Shown here: one piece after another, positions 25,501 to 36,771 of the stretch
Numbering within the stretch: position 1 is the first letter of the stretch
Layout of the letters: the number at the start of each line of letters is the position of its first letter
Assembly (NCBI GenBank): GCA_945911015.1
Contig: CAMDZW010000014.1
Span: 16,028 to 80,027 of the forward strand
DNA: 64,000 nt
Reading direction: 5' to 3'
From: an uncultured Propionibacteriaceae bacterium
Lineage (GTDB): Bacteria > Actinomycetota > Actinomycetes > Propionibacteriales > Propionibacteriaceae
Notes under the pieces: model-generated
The model's input: only the letters and a program-made list of their open reading frames with translations
Told to the model about the DNA's origin: nothing
Database searches by the model: none
Translations under genes and position numbers: made by a program

Positions 25501-25618
25501 CAGACCGCAAACACCTCAGTCGCGCCGCCCCACCACACTTGCAGGTGTGGTGTCTTCGCCGTACTGAGGTGTTTGAAGTGGGGGCGGGGTCGGGGATCGC
25601 CCGTACGACCGCGGTCTG
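25501..25618. repeat. Three-level nested inverted-repeat element
   Basis: CAGACCGC (25501-25508) pairs with GCGGTCTG (25611-25618). Directly inside it AAACACCTCAGT (25509-25520) pairs with ACTGAGGTGTTT (25563-25574). Inside that CACCACAC (25531-25538) pairs with GTGTGGTG (25545-25552). All arms are perfect. The element fills the space between lnt and the ABC exporter operon and could act as a terminator, an RNA switch-like structure or a repeat insertion. Confidence 0.8.
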
Positions 25619-25731
25619 ACCGCACTGATCCGGATGGGTACGGCGGGTTGATGCGATCCGACGTGGCCGGCCTCTAGCGTGTGCAGCATGGTCGAACCCG
25701 TCGGCCCACATGCAGCCCGGAGGAGCTTGAG

Positions 25732-26496
25732 TTGACCACCGTCACCCCGCCCGAAACAGCACCAGAAGTCGGCTCCGTCGCAGCCAGCGCTTTCAACCTC
25801 ACCAAGGTGTACGGCTCCGGCCGGACCGAGGTCCGGGCCCTGGACCAGGTCTCGATCAACTTCCACCGAGGCACCTTCACCGCCGTGATGGGCCAGTCCG
25901 GATCCGGCAAGTCGACCCTGATGCATTGCCTGGCCGGTTTGGACCGGATCACCTCGGGTCGGGTCTTCCTCGGCGGCGTCGAGATGAGCGGTCTCAACGA
26001 CCGGCAGCTGACCAAGCTGCGTCGCGACCGGATCGGGTTTGTCTTCCAGTCGTTCAACCTGCTGCCGACGCTGTCGGCCAAGGACAACATCCTGCTTCCG
26101 CTGGACCTGGCCGGCCGCAAACCTGATGCGCAGCACTTCGACGCTCTGGTGCAGTCCCTGGGGATCTCGGACCGCCTCAGCCACCGCCCCTCCGAGCTGT
26201 CCGGCGGCCAGCAGCAGCGCGTCGCGATTGCCCGGGCACTGGTCACCAAGCCGGACATCCTCTTTGCCGACGAACCGACCGGGGCCCTCGACTCGCGGAC
26301 CGGCCAGGCCCTGCTCGATTATCTGCGGGTGTCCTGCCATGAGGGTGGTCAGACCATCGTGATGGTCACCCACGACCCGATCGCAGCCTCGTACGCCGAC
26401 CGTGCGGTCGTGTTGTCGGACGGCAAGATCGTCCATGATCTCGACCACCCCGATGCGGACAGCGTGCTGAGCATCATCCGTGGACAGGCGGCCTGA
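25732..26496 (+). CDS. ABC exporter ATPase, MacB/LolD type
   Basis: The protein is 254 aa from TTG 25732, chosen because GGAGGAG lies six bases before it; the ATG in the track has no such site. It has Walker [15 protein letters not shown]-loop region [17 protein letters not shown], signature [15 protein letters not shown] and Walker [14 protein letters not shown]. These are the features of the MacB/LolD/FtsE class that drives FtsX-like permeases. TAGCGT at 25675-25680 may be its -10 element. The FtsX-like gene follows after three bases. Confidence 0.94.
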   Translation: MTTVTPPETAPEVGSVAASAFNLTKVYGSGRTEVRALDQVSINFHRGTFTAVMGQSGSGKSTLMHCLAGLDRITSGRVFLGGVEMSGLNDRQLTKLRRDRIGFVFQSFNLLPTLSAKDNILLPLDLAGRKPDAQHFDALVQSLGISDRLSHRPSELSGGQQQRVAIARALVTKPDILFADEPTGALDSRTGQALLDYLRVSCHEGGQTIVMVTHDPIAASYADRAVVLSDGKIVHDLDHPDADSVLSIIRGQAA

Positions 26497-26499
26497 GAC

Positions 26500-28962
26500 G
26501 TGAGGCGTGCTTTTGCCCAGATCAAACATCATCCGTCCCGATTCGGGGCGCTGCTGTTGGCGATCGCGATCAGTGTCGGCTTCGTGACCACCACGCTGGT
26601 CTTCGTGGAAACCGAGTCCGGCTCGATCCGTGACCAGGTCGCCGCCCCGGCCCGTGCCGCCGATGTGGTTATCAGTCCGGGTGAGTTGCCCTATGAGGAC
26701 GAGGCCGCGATGGAGGACGTCGCCGATCTCAAGCCGAAACTGGCACAGGAGATTGCCGCCACGGACGGTGTCGGCGAGGTCGCGGTGGTCCCGACCCAGT
26801 ACGCCACGGTGGGGGGCCGCCCGATCGAGCTGACCCCTGTGGTGTCGGATGGCCTGCAGTGGCGCAAACTGGCCGAGGGCGCCTGGCCGCGGACGGCCGA
26901 CGAGATGGCGATCGACGCCGCACTGGCCGACGAGATCGGCGCGCAGGTGGGCGACACGATCTCGATGACGATCTGGCGGGCCGATTCGGAGCCGGAGCAG
27001 TTCCGCATCAGCGGCATCCTCACCAGCTCGACCTCGCTGCTCAGCGGAGTCAACTACACCGGCACCCTCGCCGCCGAATCGTTGGTCGACCTGGAGTTCG
27101 CCTCCGACGTGATCTGGTTGGTCGATGCCGCCCCCGGCACCGACATCGACGCCCTGGTCGCGCAGCTCAACGCCATGCTCGATGGCCATGAGGGCTGGTT
27201 CGTCGCCCAGACCAGCGACACCTTTGCAACCACACTGGTCAATGACCTGTCCAACGGGGTTGACGTCTTCCGCACCATCCTGCTCGTCTTCGGCGCCATC
27301 GCGCTGGTCGTGGGGATGTTGATCATCGCCAACACGTTCACCATCCTGATCGCCCAGCGTCGTCGCCAGATCGGCATGCTGCGTGCCGTGGGCGCCTCGA
27401 TCGGTCAGGTCCGGCGGGAACTCTTGGTCGAAGCGATCCTGCTCGGCACGATCGGATCCGTCCTGGGCCTGATCGGTGGCATCGGACTCGGTGCGATCGC
27501 TGCCACGGTCACCGGCTCGATCCACAGCGGTCTTGCGATCCCGTGGACCATCGCCGTGGCCTTCCTGGTCGGCGTCGTGATCACGGTTCTTGCCGCGTGG
27601 CTGCCAAGCTTGCGGACATCACGGATCCGTCCCATGGAAGCTCTGCGGGCGGCCGCAACCGATGACGCCCGCCTGCATCCTGGGATGATCACCACCATCG
27701 TGTCCTGTCTGCTGGTGACTGGTGGCATTGCGCTGCTGGCTCTGGCCGTGACCGCCGATGGCAACCAGACCCTGCTGGCCGTCGGCTCTGCCGCGTTGCT
27801 GGCGCTCGGGGTGCTGCTGGGAGCGGGCTGGTTCGTGCCGGCACTGGTGAAGCTGCTCGGCCTGGCCCCGGCCAGGATTGGGCCGACCCCCCGCCTGGCG
27901 GTCGCCAATGCCGTCCGGAACCCCAAGCGGGCGACGGCAACCTGTTTGGCATTGATGTTGGCCGTCGGTCTGGTGACGACCCTCCAGGTCGGCACCGCCT
28001 CGGTCAAGCAGAGCACTGAGGCCGGGATCAATGATGCCTACCCGGTGCCGCTGATCCTGGACGCCGGCGATGTCTCGGACACCTTGGTCGACCAGGTCCG
28101 GGAGGTCCAGGGCATCACCGGTGCGGCAACCTTGTGGCAGGGCACCCTCGGTCTGTTCGGTGAGGAGTACACCGTCTCAGGCATCGGCTCCGATGTTGAC
28201 CAGGTCATCCCCGGGTTGAGCATCGCAGCAGATGAGCTGTTGGTCGATCCGAACATGGCCCTGGCCCAGGGCCTCGAGGACGGTGACACCATCGAGGCGA
28301 CCACACCGGCCGGCACGACGATCACCTTGACCGTACGGGTGCACAAGGCCGCCGCCTACGGGTTGCCGGTCGCCAATCTGGACTCCTTGCGTACGTGGAA
28401 TGACGGCGAGGTGGTGCCGTCGCGCGTGTGGGCCACGTTGGACAGCCGTGACACCGACGACGCTCGCCAGGTGATGGAGGACGTCCAGGCCATCGCTCCG
28501 GACGCCTACCTGTCCGGGTCGATTGTGGAGAGCACCCTGCTCACCCAGATCCTTGACATCCTGCTGCTGGTGGCGACCGGTCTGCTCGGTGCTGCGGTGC
28601 TGATTGCGCTGATCGGGGTCGGCAACACCCTCGGCCTGTCGGTGCTGGAACGGACCCGGGAGTCCGGTCTGTTGCGCGCACTCGGCCTGCAACGAGCCCA
28701 GCTGCGCGGCACCCTTGCCATCGAGGCGGTGCTGCTCGCGCTGGCGGGCGCGCTGGTCGGGATCGTCGCCGGCATCGGCTTCGGCTGGTTCGGCACCTGG
28801 GCGGTGATGGCCGAGATGGAGGAGACGGCCGTCCTCCAGATCCCGTGGGGTCTGATCGGGATTGATGCCGCAATCGCCGTGTGTGCAGGGATTCTGGCCT
28901 CTGTCCTGCCGGCCCGCCGGGCCGTCTCGGTGCCGCCGACCGTCGCACTGGCCGACGTCTGA
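26500..28962 (+). CDS. FtsX-like/MacB-type ABC permease with two FtsX domains
   Basis: The protein is 820 aa from GTG 26500. It has an N-terminal helix, a large extracytoplasmic domain (residues about 40-250) and three helices ending near residue 390 with IGMLRAVGASIGQVRRELLVEA. After two central helices comes a second extracytoplasmic domain and a final triple (SGLLRALGLQRAQLRGTLAIEAVLLAL). This duplicated layout is common in actinobacterial MacB-like exporters that respond to antimicrobial peptides or export lipids and proteins by mechanotransmission. The substrate is unknown. Confidence 0.92.
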   Translation: MRRAFAQIKHHPSRFGALLLAIAISVGFVTTTLVFVETESGSIRDQVAAPARAADVVISPGELPYEDEAAMEDVADLKPKLAQEIAATDGVGEVAVVPTQYATVGGRPIELTPVVSDGLQWRKLAEGAWPRTADEMAIDAALADEIGAQVGDTISMTIWRADSEPEQFRISGILTSSTSLLSGVNYTGTLAAESLVDLEFASDVIWLVDAAPGTDIDALVAQLNAMLDGHEGWFVAQTSDTFATTLVNDLSNGVDVFRTILLVFGAIALVVGMLIIANTFTILIAQRRRQIGMLRAVGASIGQVRRELLVEAILLGTIGSVLGLIGGIGLGAIAATVTGSIHSGLAIPWTIAVAFLVGVVITVLAAWLPSLRTSRIRPMEALRAAATDDARLHPGMITTIVSCLLVTGGIALLALAVTADGNQTLLAVGSAALLALGVLLGAGWFVPALVKLLGLAPARIGPTPRLAVANAVRNPKRATATCLALMLAVGLVTTLQVGTASVKQSTEAGINDAYPVPLILDAGDVSDTLVDQVREVQGITGAATLWQGTLGLFGEEYTVSGIGSDVDQVIPGLSIAADELLVDPNMALAQGLEDGDTIEATTPAGTTITLTVRVHKAAAYGLPVANLDSLRTWNDGEVVPSRVWATLDSRDTDDARQVMEDVQAIAPDAYLSGSIVESTLLTQILDILLLVATGLLGAAVLIALIGVGNTLGLSVLERTRESGLLRALGLQRAQLRGTLAIEAVLLALAGALVGIVAGIGFGWFGTWAVMAEMEETAVLQIPWGLIGIDAAIAVCAGILASVLPARRAVSVPPTVALADV

Positions 28963-28986
28963 CAGCGCGAGTCCACCAGACAGCAC

Positions 28987-29018
28987 AACAGCGGCTGACC
29001 TCGCGGTCAGCCGCTGTT
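28987..29018 (+). terminator. Intrinsic terminator after the FtsX-like permease
   Basis: AACAGCGGCTGACC and GGTCAGCCGCTGTT form a perfect 14-bp stem with a four-base loop, 25 bases after the permease stop. It is followed by GGCTTTG. It separates this gene from the convergent binding-protein gene. Confidence 0.9.
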
Positions 29019-29099
29019 GGCTTTGTACGGCGTGGTGGGCCACCGTACGCCCGGATCACAGAACAGCTGTGGTCCCGTCAGCCGGGGGCCTCACCGACC

Positions 29100-30893
29100 T
29101 CACTCCTCCACAGTGACATTCTTGGTCGTCATCACCGAGGAGTACATCCACGGCTTGAGGTTCTTCACCACAGGCTTGACCAGCAGGTTGTACCCACCCC
29201 ACAGCGCCGGGATGATCGTGTAGTACTGGTTGAACATGCTGGCCGCCTCGATGAGGGCAGCCTGGCGCTCGGCGTCATCCTCGATGGCCAGGGCCGCCGC
29301 ACCGGCGTCACGAGCCTCCTCGAACTCCTTGTCGTAGTGGCCCTCGGCGATCTTCAGTCGGTCCTCGACACTCGCCTGATTGTCGACAGCCTCCTTCATC
29401 TCCTTGGCGACGTCCGGCGGCAACAGCATGGAGCCGTAGTAGTTCGGGGCCGCCGGCACCTTGCCCAGGACGAACTTGTACATCGTGGGCGGGGAGACCG
29501 CCACGTTGTTCATGAAGAAGCCACAGTAGTCATCGCCGTGGACCTGAGTGCGCTTGTCGGAGTAGACGCCGATCTCGGTGACGTCGTACCGGACGTCGAG
29601 ACCGAGGTTGTCGCGCCACCCCTTGGCCAGCGCCTCGGTCCACGGAGCGTTCATGTAGTCGAGCAGGTAGACCGTCGGTGCCCCCTTGCCGTCAGGGAAA
29701 CCGGCCTCTGCGAGCAAGCTCTTGGCCCGGTCCACGTCATAAGGGATCTGGAAGACCTTCTCGTAGTCGACGATGGCGTTCGGCACCAGCGACGGGCCAG
29801 CGATGGCGGGCTTGCCGATGTCACCGAGAGTCTCACGGTCGATCGAGATGGCCAGAGCCTCCCGGACACGGATGTCGTACAGGAACGGGTTCTCGCTGGC
29901 CATCACATTGAGCTGACGGATCTGGTTCGTCGGCGAGGTCACCAGTTCGTCGGCCACATCGGAGGTGGTGACAGCTTCGAGGTCGTCCTCGATGCGACCG
30001 GTGATGTGCAGGTCGCCCTGCTGGTAGGCCAGCAGGTCAGCGGTGGTGCCGCCGTCGTTGAACGTGATCTCCCACCGTGCAATGTGGTACGAGTCGGTGT
30101 CCCAGTACTCCTCGTTCGGCAGCAGCGTCGCACCCTGGTTCACGCGGAAGCTGTCCAGGATGTAGGGACCGTTGGAGACCCAGCCGTCCGGATCGAGCCA
30201 GGCATCACCCTTTTCCTCGGTGGAGGCCGGATGCAGCGGCAGGCAGGAGTACTGGGCGAATTCGATCAGGGCGTCCGGGTTCGGCTGCTCCAGGGTGACC
30301 TCGAAGGTCTTCTCGTCGACGGCCTTCGCGCCCACGGTGGAGAAGTCGTCGGTGGCACCCTCGCGGTATTCCAGACCGCCGACCACAGTGAGGCTGGTGA
30401 TCGGGAAGGACGGCGTACCCTCGCCGCCGATGCCCGGAGTGAGGGCCCGCTTGAAGTTCCACTCGAAGTCCTCGGCGGTGACCGGATCACCGTTGGACCA
30501 CTTCGCGTTGTCGCGCAGGTGGAAGGTGTAGGTCAGGCCGTCGTCGGACACGTCCCATGACTCGGCGACACCTCCGACGACCTGGGAGGGATCGTCGACG
30601 TCGATGACAACCAGACCCTCCCACAGGCCGATCTGGATGATCTGGCCGAAGGAGGAGTTGCCCGAACGGTGCGGGTCGAGGAAGGCGACCGGCATCATCG
30701 ACTGCTTCAAGGTGCCACTCTTGCCACCCTCGTTGCCGCCATTGCCGCCGTCACCGCCATTGCCGCCATTGCCACCGCCGTTGTCGAAGCCACAGGCCGT
30801 GGCTGCCACCGCTGCGGTCGCCATGGAGGCGGCGAGCAGGGAACGACGTCCGAGCGTGACGCCCTTGGTGATCGTTTCGGGACCTGGATTCAT
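29100..30893 (-). CDS. Family-5 solute-binding lipoprotein (Dpp/Opp type)
   Basis: The protein is 597 aa from ATG 30893 (AAGGGGT upstream), not the track start. The signal has twin arginines (LGRRSLLAASMATAAVAA) and a lipobox ending TAC, followed by a Gly/Asn repeat tether (GGGNGGNGGDGGNGGNEGG). The body has the SBP_bac_5 hallmarks YTFHLRDNAKWSNGDPVTAEDFEWNFKRAL and IRVREALAISIDRETL. It is the last gene of the importer unit and is separated from the ATPase gene by a 105-base gap with its own palindrome. The ligand may be a peptide or an oligosaccharide. Confidence 0.92.
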   Translation of the reverse strand: MNPGPETITKGVTLGRRSLLAASMATAAVAATACGFDNGGGNGGNGGDGGNGGNEGGKSGTLKQSMMPVAFLDPHRSGNSSFGQIIQIGLWEGLVVIDVDDPSQVVGGVAESWDVSDDGLTYTFHLRDNAKWSNGDPVTAEDFEWNFKRALTPGIGGEGTPSFPITSLTVVGGLEYREGATDDFSTVGAKAVDEKTFEVTLEQPNPDALIEFAQYSCLPLHPASTEEKGDAWLDPDGWVSNGPYILDSFRVNQGATLLPNEEYWDTDSYHIARWEITFNDGGTTADLLAYQQGDLHITGRIEDDLEAVTTSDVADELVTSPTNQIRQLNVMASENPFLYDIRVREALAISIDRETLGDIGKPAIAGPSLVPNAIVDYEKVFQIPYDVDRAKSLLAEAGFPDGKGAPTVYLLDYMNAPWTEALAKGWRDNLGLDVRYDVTEIGVYSDKRTQVHGDDYCGFFMNNVAVSPPTMYKFVLGKVPAAPNYYGSMLLPPDVAKEMKEAVDNQASVEDRLKIAEGHYDKEFEEARDAGAAALAIEDDAERQAALIEAASMFNQYYTIIPALWGGYNLLVKPVVKNLKPWMYSSVMTTKNVTVEE

Positions 30894-30911
30894 TGTTACC
30901 CCTTGTGCCAT

Positions 30912-30928
30912 GGCTCAACGATTGAGCC
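30912..30928 (-). promoter_or_regulatory. Palindrome before the binding-protein gene
   Basis: GGCTCAA and TTGAGCC are a perfect 7-bp inverted repeat with a three-base centre. On the minus strand it begins GGCTCAATC, which also begins the palindrome region before the permease operon at 34761-34780. The shared word suggests a common regulator at both ends of the importer locus. Confidence 0.45.
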
Positions 30929-30998
30929 GATTTGCTCCATCGCCCGCTCCGACGCGAGCGATGGGTTGATGATGATTTTCTGTTGTCGTGTTGCGGTG

Positions 30999-32779
<1,781 letters not shown>

Positions 32780-32783
<4 letters not shown>

Positions 32784-33694
32784 GCGTGGTCCTCCTCGGA
32801 CGAGTCGAAGGCGTCGCGCAGTCCGTCACCGACCCAGGTGAAGGAGAGCACGGTCAGGCCGAACAGCACCAGCGGTGCAGCGATCATGTGGGGATGGGCG
32901 AGGACGTAGATGTAGCCCTCGACGATCATGCCGCCCCACGAGGGCATCGGTGGCGCCACACCCAGACCCATCAACGCCAGACCTGACTCGGCGATGATGG
33001 CGCCGGGGATGCCGAAGCTGACGGTCACCAGCATCGGTGCGATCGCGTTGGGCAGGATGTGCCGTACGGCGATCGACACCGGCGAGGTGCCGATGGAGCG
33101 AGAGGCCTCGACGTAGTCGTAGTTCTTGATCTTCAGCACCTGGGCGCGGACCAGACGGGCCTGGCCGACCCAGCCGGCGATGCCGATCGCGAGGATGATC
33201 GCAATGATCGACCGACCCATGATGACAACCATGATGACCGAGAAGAGGTAACCGGGGAAGCAGTACATGACGTCGGTGACCGCCATCAGCGCGCCCTCGA
33301 TCCGGCCGCCCTTCCAGCCGGCCCACAGGCCGATGATCAACGCGACCAGCAGACCCAGCAGTTCGGCGGTGAAACCGATGATCAGCGCCGTGCGCAGGCT
33401 GAACAGCATCCGAGAGAACACGTCGCGCCCGAGCTGGTCGGTGCCCAGCAGATGGCTCTCCGACAGCGGTGCGGCAAACCGGTTGGTGACGTCCATGTCG
33501 TCATAGCCGTACGGTGCCACCAACGGCGCGATGATCGAGACCAGGATCAGCAGACCGATGAAGAAGAGGCTGCCGAAGGCCAACTTGTTGCGCCGGAATC
33601 GGGCCCAGCTGCGGCCCAGTTCGCTCTGCCCCTTGGGTCGCTTGACCTCGTCGCGGTCGGTGGCAGCGGTTTCGTCCACAAGTTCGGCGGTCAT
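32780..33694 (-). CDS. Dpp/Opp importer permease, DppC type
   Basis: The protein is 304 aa with a cytoplasmic N-terminus (GQSELGRSWARFRRNKLAFGSLFFIGLLIL), six membrane helices and the permease EAA-type loop EASRSIGTSPVSIAVRHILPNA. The segment LLGTDQLGRDVFSRMLFSLRTAL is characteristic of DppC/OppC. It overlaps both neighbours by four bases. Confidence 0.95.
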
Positions 33695-34743
33695 ACTCGC
33701 GTCCCTCCGATGGCAACGACGGTTTCAGTGGAGTCGGTGGACATGCCCGTGGAGACCTTGGGCTGGCCGGGCCGCTTCGCCCGTCGCGATCCCTTGTTGC
33801 CGCTCTGTTCGAGTCGGATCCGTGGATCGAGCAGGCCATAGGCGATGTCGACCAGGAGGTTCATCACCATCAGGATGATCGCGAAGAACATGGTCGCGCC
33901 CATCAGCAGGGGCATGTCGCGCTGGCGGGCTGCCGAGCTGAACAGGCGTCCCAGACCTGGGATGCCGAGCAGTACCTCGACGAACACGGTGCCGGTGGCG
34001 AGTCCGGCGAAGATCGGGCCGACCACGGTGACCAGGGGGATCATCGAATTGCGCAACACATGTCGGATCAGCACGGTGCGCTGGGTGCCGCCCTTGGCCA
34101 GCGCCGCGACCACGTATTCGTCACGCAGTGCTTCCAGCATGGAGGAACGGACATAGCGGGCGAGGACGGCCGTTGGCTGCACGGCCAGAGCAATGACCGG
34201 GATGATCATGTACTCCGGCCCCTTCCAGCCTCGTACGGGTAGGACGTTCAACCCCACTGAGAAGATCAACACCAGCAGCAGTGCGAAGAGATAACCCGGC
34301 AGCGCCTGAATCGTGGTCAGCGTGAACAGCGAGCCGTAGTCAGCCAGCTTGTCCTTCTTGACCGCGGCGAGCATGCCGATCGGGATGGCAATGACCAGGG
34401 TCAGCAATGTCGCTGGTATCGCCAGGGTGAGGGAGACCGGGAACGCTTCACCGATCAGCTCTTCCACCGAGGCCTGCGGATACTTGTAGGTGGGGCCCAT
34501 GTCCCAGGTCACCAGGCCCTTCATGAAACTGAGGTACTGCTGCCAGGCGGGCCGCTGGTCGCCCTGGTTGACGGCCGCCTCGCCGCCGTCGACCATGCCG
34601 ACGTCACCGTAGATCGTGGAACCGGCGTTGGAGAGCTCGCTGAACGAGCCCGGCACCATCTGGAGCAGGACGAACGTGATCAACGAGACCGCGACCAGCG
34701 AGAGCACCATCCTCACCAGTCGGCGAGCCATGTATCCGAGCAC
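33691..34743 (-). CDS. Dpp/Opp importer permease, DppB type
   Basis: The protein is 350 aa. I choose GTG 34743 (VLGYMARRLVRMVLSL), because AGGTAGGTGG lies six bases before it; the track start at 34788 lies inside the promoter palindrome. It has the DppB layout: an N-terminal helix, an extracytoplasmic segment of about 80 residues, five helices, and the EAA loop EALRDEYVVAALAKGGTQRTVLIRHVLRNSM. It is the first gene of the importer operon. Confidence 0.93.
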   Translation of the reverse strand: MLGYMARRLVRMVLSLVAVSLITFVLLQMVPGSFSELSNAGSTIYGDVGMVDGGEAAVNQGDQRPAWQQYLSFMKGLVTWDMGPTYKYPQASVEELIGEAFPVSLTLAIPATLLTLVIAIPIGMLAAVKKDKLADYGSLFTLTTIQALPGYLFALLLVLIFSVGLNVLPVRGWKGPEYMIIPVIALAVQPTAVLARYVRSSMLEALRDEYVVAALAKGGTQRTVLIRHVLRNSMIPLVTVVGPIFAGLATGTVFVEVLLGIPGLGRLFSSAARQRDMPLLMGATMFFAIILMVMNLLVDIAYGLLDPRIRLEQSGNKGSRRAKRPGQPKVSTGMSTDSTETVVAIGGTRV

Positions 34744-34760
34744 GACGTTCCACCTACCTT

Positions 34761-34811
34761 TCAATCGTTCGTGATTGAGCCAGCACACATGCTGACTCGC
34801 TGGATTGTCAA
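34761..34811 (-). promoter_or_regulatory. Promoter and overlapping palindrome of the Dpp/Opp importer operon
   Basis: On the minus strand TTGACA (34806-34811) is a consensus -35, followed after 18 bases by the weaker TGTGCT (34782-34787). Just downstream lies the 18-bp inverted repeat with arms TCAATC and GATTGA (34761-34778), covering the expected transcription start. This is a repressor-like placement. The palindrome differs from the site in the adjacent regulator gene's own promoter. Confidence 0.55.
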
Positions 34812-34985
34812 TGGTCGTGATGAATCAGTGACCTTGCCGGACATCACTGGCCTCATCGGTGCCACATTCTCGTCAGTGCAGAAACCTGTCGCTTTCAAGC
34901 AGACCGCCCCCATGGGCCGCAGCTCGACGACGAGCGCGCCTGTTCGGTCATGCACCTGACAAAAGTAAATCGTCTGGACTATAAC

Positions 34986-36107
34986 TTAGGCCTGGAGTGC
35001 AGCGGGCAACCTCCAGTCCGGTCGGGAACTGAGCCTCGCAGCGATGTTCATCGGTACGGCTCGTGACACCACACCACCGTCGATCTGGCCCACCGCCCGT
35101 TGCCAGATCAGGTCGGCTGCCATTTCGCCGACCCCGTCCCACGGCGGTTGGACCGAGGTCACATAGGGGCTGCGGGCCTCGGGCAGGTCCTCGAAGCCGA
35201 CCATCGCCGGCAGCTGGTCCTCGGGCAGGCCAGCCTCGGCCCAGGCACGGAGGAAGGCCGAGATGGACCAGTCATCAACGCCGACGAAGGCATCGAACTC
35301 GTGACGACGCTCGATGGCGCGTTGCGCGACGACATCAGCCATCACTCGCGGAAGCGTCGGATCCATCTGCTCGGCGTCCTCCTCAACCAGATGGATGCAG
35401 ATCCCGTCGACACCAGTCGCTTCGCGCACCGCAGTCCGCCACCCCTCCTCGCGAGATCCGGCCCAGCTTCCCGGTCGGCGCAGGTGCGGCAGGTGTCGGG
35501 AGAGGAACCCGATCCGGCGGAACCCTCGCTCCAGCAGGTGATTGGCTGCATCCCGCCCCCCGCCGATCTCGTCGAACGCCACCCGGTCAGCGGTTTCGGG
35601 ATGGCCGTACGGCCAGTCGCCATCGGTGGCTCGATAACTGAATGCGACGACGGGCACACTGACGTCGCCCCGCAGTGCTTCGACGAACTCGAACACGCCC
35701 ACCGTGCCCGGCGGCAAGTGATCGGGATCCGGGTCGGTGCTGACCAGACTGACCCCGCCGCGCTCGGACACGCGCCGCTCGAATCCACGCTGGATCTCGC
35801 CGATGTGCGACTCGGTCGAGGAGAGTTCGCGCGACCTGGTGAGCAGGACGAAGATGCCCCCGGCAAGCTCGGGAGGACTCTGATCGGAGACGAAGACACC
35901 GGTGCGGGCCGTGGCTGTCAGGATGCCGGCCTCGATGAGCGGACGGAGCGCATTTTGGGCCGTGTCCCGGGACAGGTCGAACTGTGCACCGAGCTCGCGC
36001 AGCCCGGGCAAGCTGACGCCGGGCGCGTAGAGACCACTGCGGATCCCCTCCCGCACGTACTCCACCAACGCCTGACGCCGTTGCGCTGCACTCAACTCTT
36101 GAGTCAT
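34986..36107 (-). CDS. Transcriptional regulator: GntR winged helix fused to LacI-type ligand domain
   Basis: The protein is 373 aa. Residues 1-75 are a GntR-type winged helix (ALVEYVREGIRSGLYAPGVSLPGLRELGAQFDLSRDTAQNALRPL). The rest is a periplasmic-binding-like sensor (Peripla_BP_3) with FRRIGFLSRHLPHLRRPGSWAGSREEGWR and the typical FDAFVGVDDWSISAFLRAWAEAGL and PAMVGFEDLPEARSPYVTSVQPP. This is the AraR-like architecture that senses sugars. It therefore hints that the neighbouring importer takes up a glycan rather than a peptide. Its own promoter holds two strong palindromes. Confidence 0.93.
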   Translation of the reverse strand: MTQELSAAQRRQALVEYVREGIRSGLYAPGVSLPGLRELGAQFDLSRDTAQNALRPLIEAGILTATARTGVFVSDQSPPELAGGIFVLLTRSRELSSTESHIGEIQRGFERRVSERGGVSLVSTDPDPDHLPPGTVGVFEFVEALRGDVSVPVVAFSYRATDGDWPYGHPETADRVAFDEIGGGRDAANHLLERGFRRIGFLSRHLPHLRRPGSWAGSREEGWRTAVREATGVDGICIHLVEEDAEQMDPTLPRVMADVVAQRAIERRHEFDAFVGVDDWSISAFLRAWAEAGLPEDQLPAMVGFEDLPEARSPYVTSVQPPWDGVGEMAADLIWQRAVGQIDGGVVSRAVPMNIAARLSSRPDWRLPAALQA

Positions 36108-36143
36108 CCCTGCCTCTCGCGGTCCGCCCCCAGCTGCGAATCC

Positions 36144-36183
36144 GACAGCTGTCAGGCTAAGAACGTCTGACAGCTGTCGTCAA
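36144..36183 (-). promoter_or_regulatory. Promoter of the GntR/LacI hybrid regulator with twin operators
   Basis: On the minus strand TTGACG (36178-36183) and TAGCCT (36154-36159) are spaced by 18 bases. GACAGCTGTC, itself a perfect palindrome, occurs at 36144-36153 and 36169-36178, within 12-bp inverted arms (GACAGCTGTCAG and its complement). One copy lies in the spacer and the other just past the -10. This is a textbook autorepression layout. Confidence 0.75.
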
Positions 36184-36264
36184 GGGGTTGTGTCCCAATC
36201 GTTGCTTCCGTGGACACCCGGGCAGTGTGAGCGGCGGCAGAGACCGTGATCGTCGAGCGCAGCG

Positions 36265-36669
36265 TCAGTGGTGGTCGAGGTACCGTTTCAGGAAGAATTT
36301 GAGGTCGCCGGTTTCGCCGTCACGACCGCCACGGGAGACGACGAGTGGCGGCAGGATCGGCTCCAGACGTGCACCACGGATCCTTTCCAAGAAACCGCCG
36401 GGAACCACGAGTACGTAGTACTCACCGCCGGTGCCGATGGCGACGGACTTGTTCTCCTTCAAGTACCAACCCTGTCGGTCGGTCCGCACCACGGTGGTGG
36501 TGCCGATCAGGGTCGCCTGGAGTGGTTCGGGCGGCAGGCCACGGCGCTGGGCCTCGGCCACGAACTCGTCGATCAGGACTTGGGCCTTGACCGATTCGGA
36601 GCGCTCGTGGGCCGCAGCGAGGTCAGCACGCAGGGCAGCACCCTCCGCACGCGTCGGCCGTTCACTCAT
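36265..36669 (-). CDS. Conserved hypothetical protein, 134 aa
   Basis: The protein starts at ATG 36669 (MSERPTRAEGAAL); the longer track start is antisense to the dehydratase region. It begins with a charged helix (GAALRADLAAAHERSESVKAQVLIDEFVAEAQRRGLPPEP). A compact sheet-rich part follows (VRTDRQGWYLKENKSVAIGTGGEYYVLVVPGG), and it ends GDLKFFLKRYLDHH. It has no signal or membrane helix. I do not recognise the family. It is divergent from the dehydratase gene. Confidence 0.75.
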   Translation of the reverse strand: MSERPTRAEGAALRADLAAAHERSESVKAQVLIDEFVAEAQRRGLPPEPLQATLIGTTTVVRTDRQGWYLKENKSVAIGTGGEYYVLVVPGGFLERIRGARLEPILPPLVVSRGGRDGETGDLKFFLKRYLDHH

Positions 36670-36759
36670 GGGCAGGTGTCTACCACAGCCTCGCCCCGGC
36701 CCTGGCATCGCCCGAACCCGGCGGGGGACCGTCGCGGCACGAGCCCGTACGGGAGGTCG

Positions 36760-36765
36760 TACGCT
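36760..36765 (+). promoter_or_regulatory. Leaderless-type -10 of the dehydratase gene
   Basis: TACGCT is followed by six bases and ATG 36772. This fixes the start well inside the 489-aa track ORF. Confidence 0.55.
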
Positions 36766-36771
36766 CAGATC

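Noticed and set aside
25516-27525. 669-aa minus-strand ORF opposite the MacB-like exporter genes
   Set aside because: It is a mirror of the two plus-strand genes, which have clear family motifs; long antisense ORFs are expected at this GC content.
28881-30560. 559-aa plus-strand ORF opposite the binding-protein gene
   Set aside because: It is antisense of the SBP gene, with Arg/Val/Gly-rich low-information sequence.
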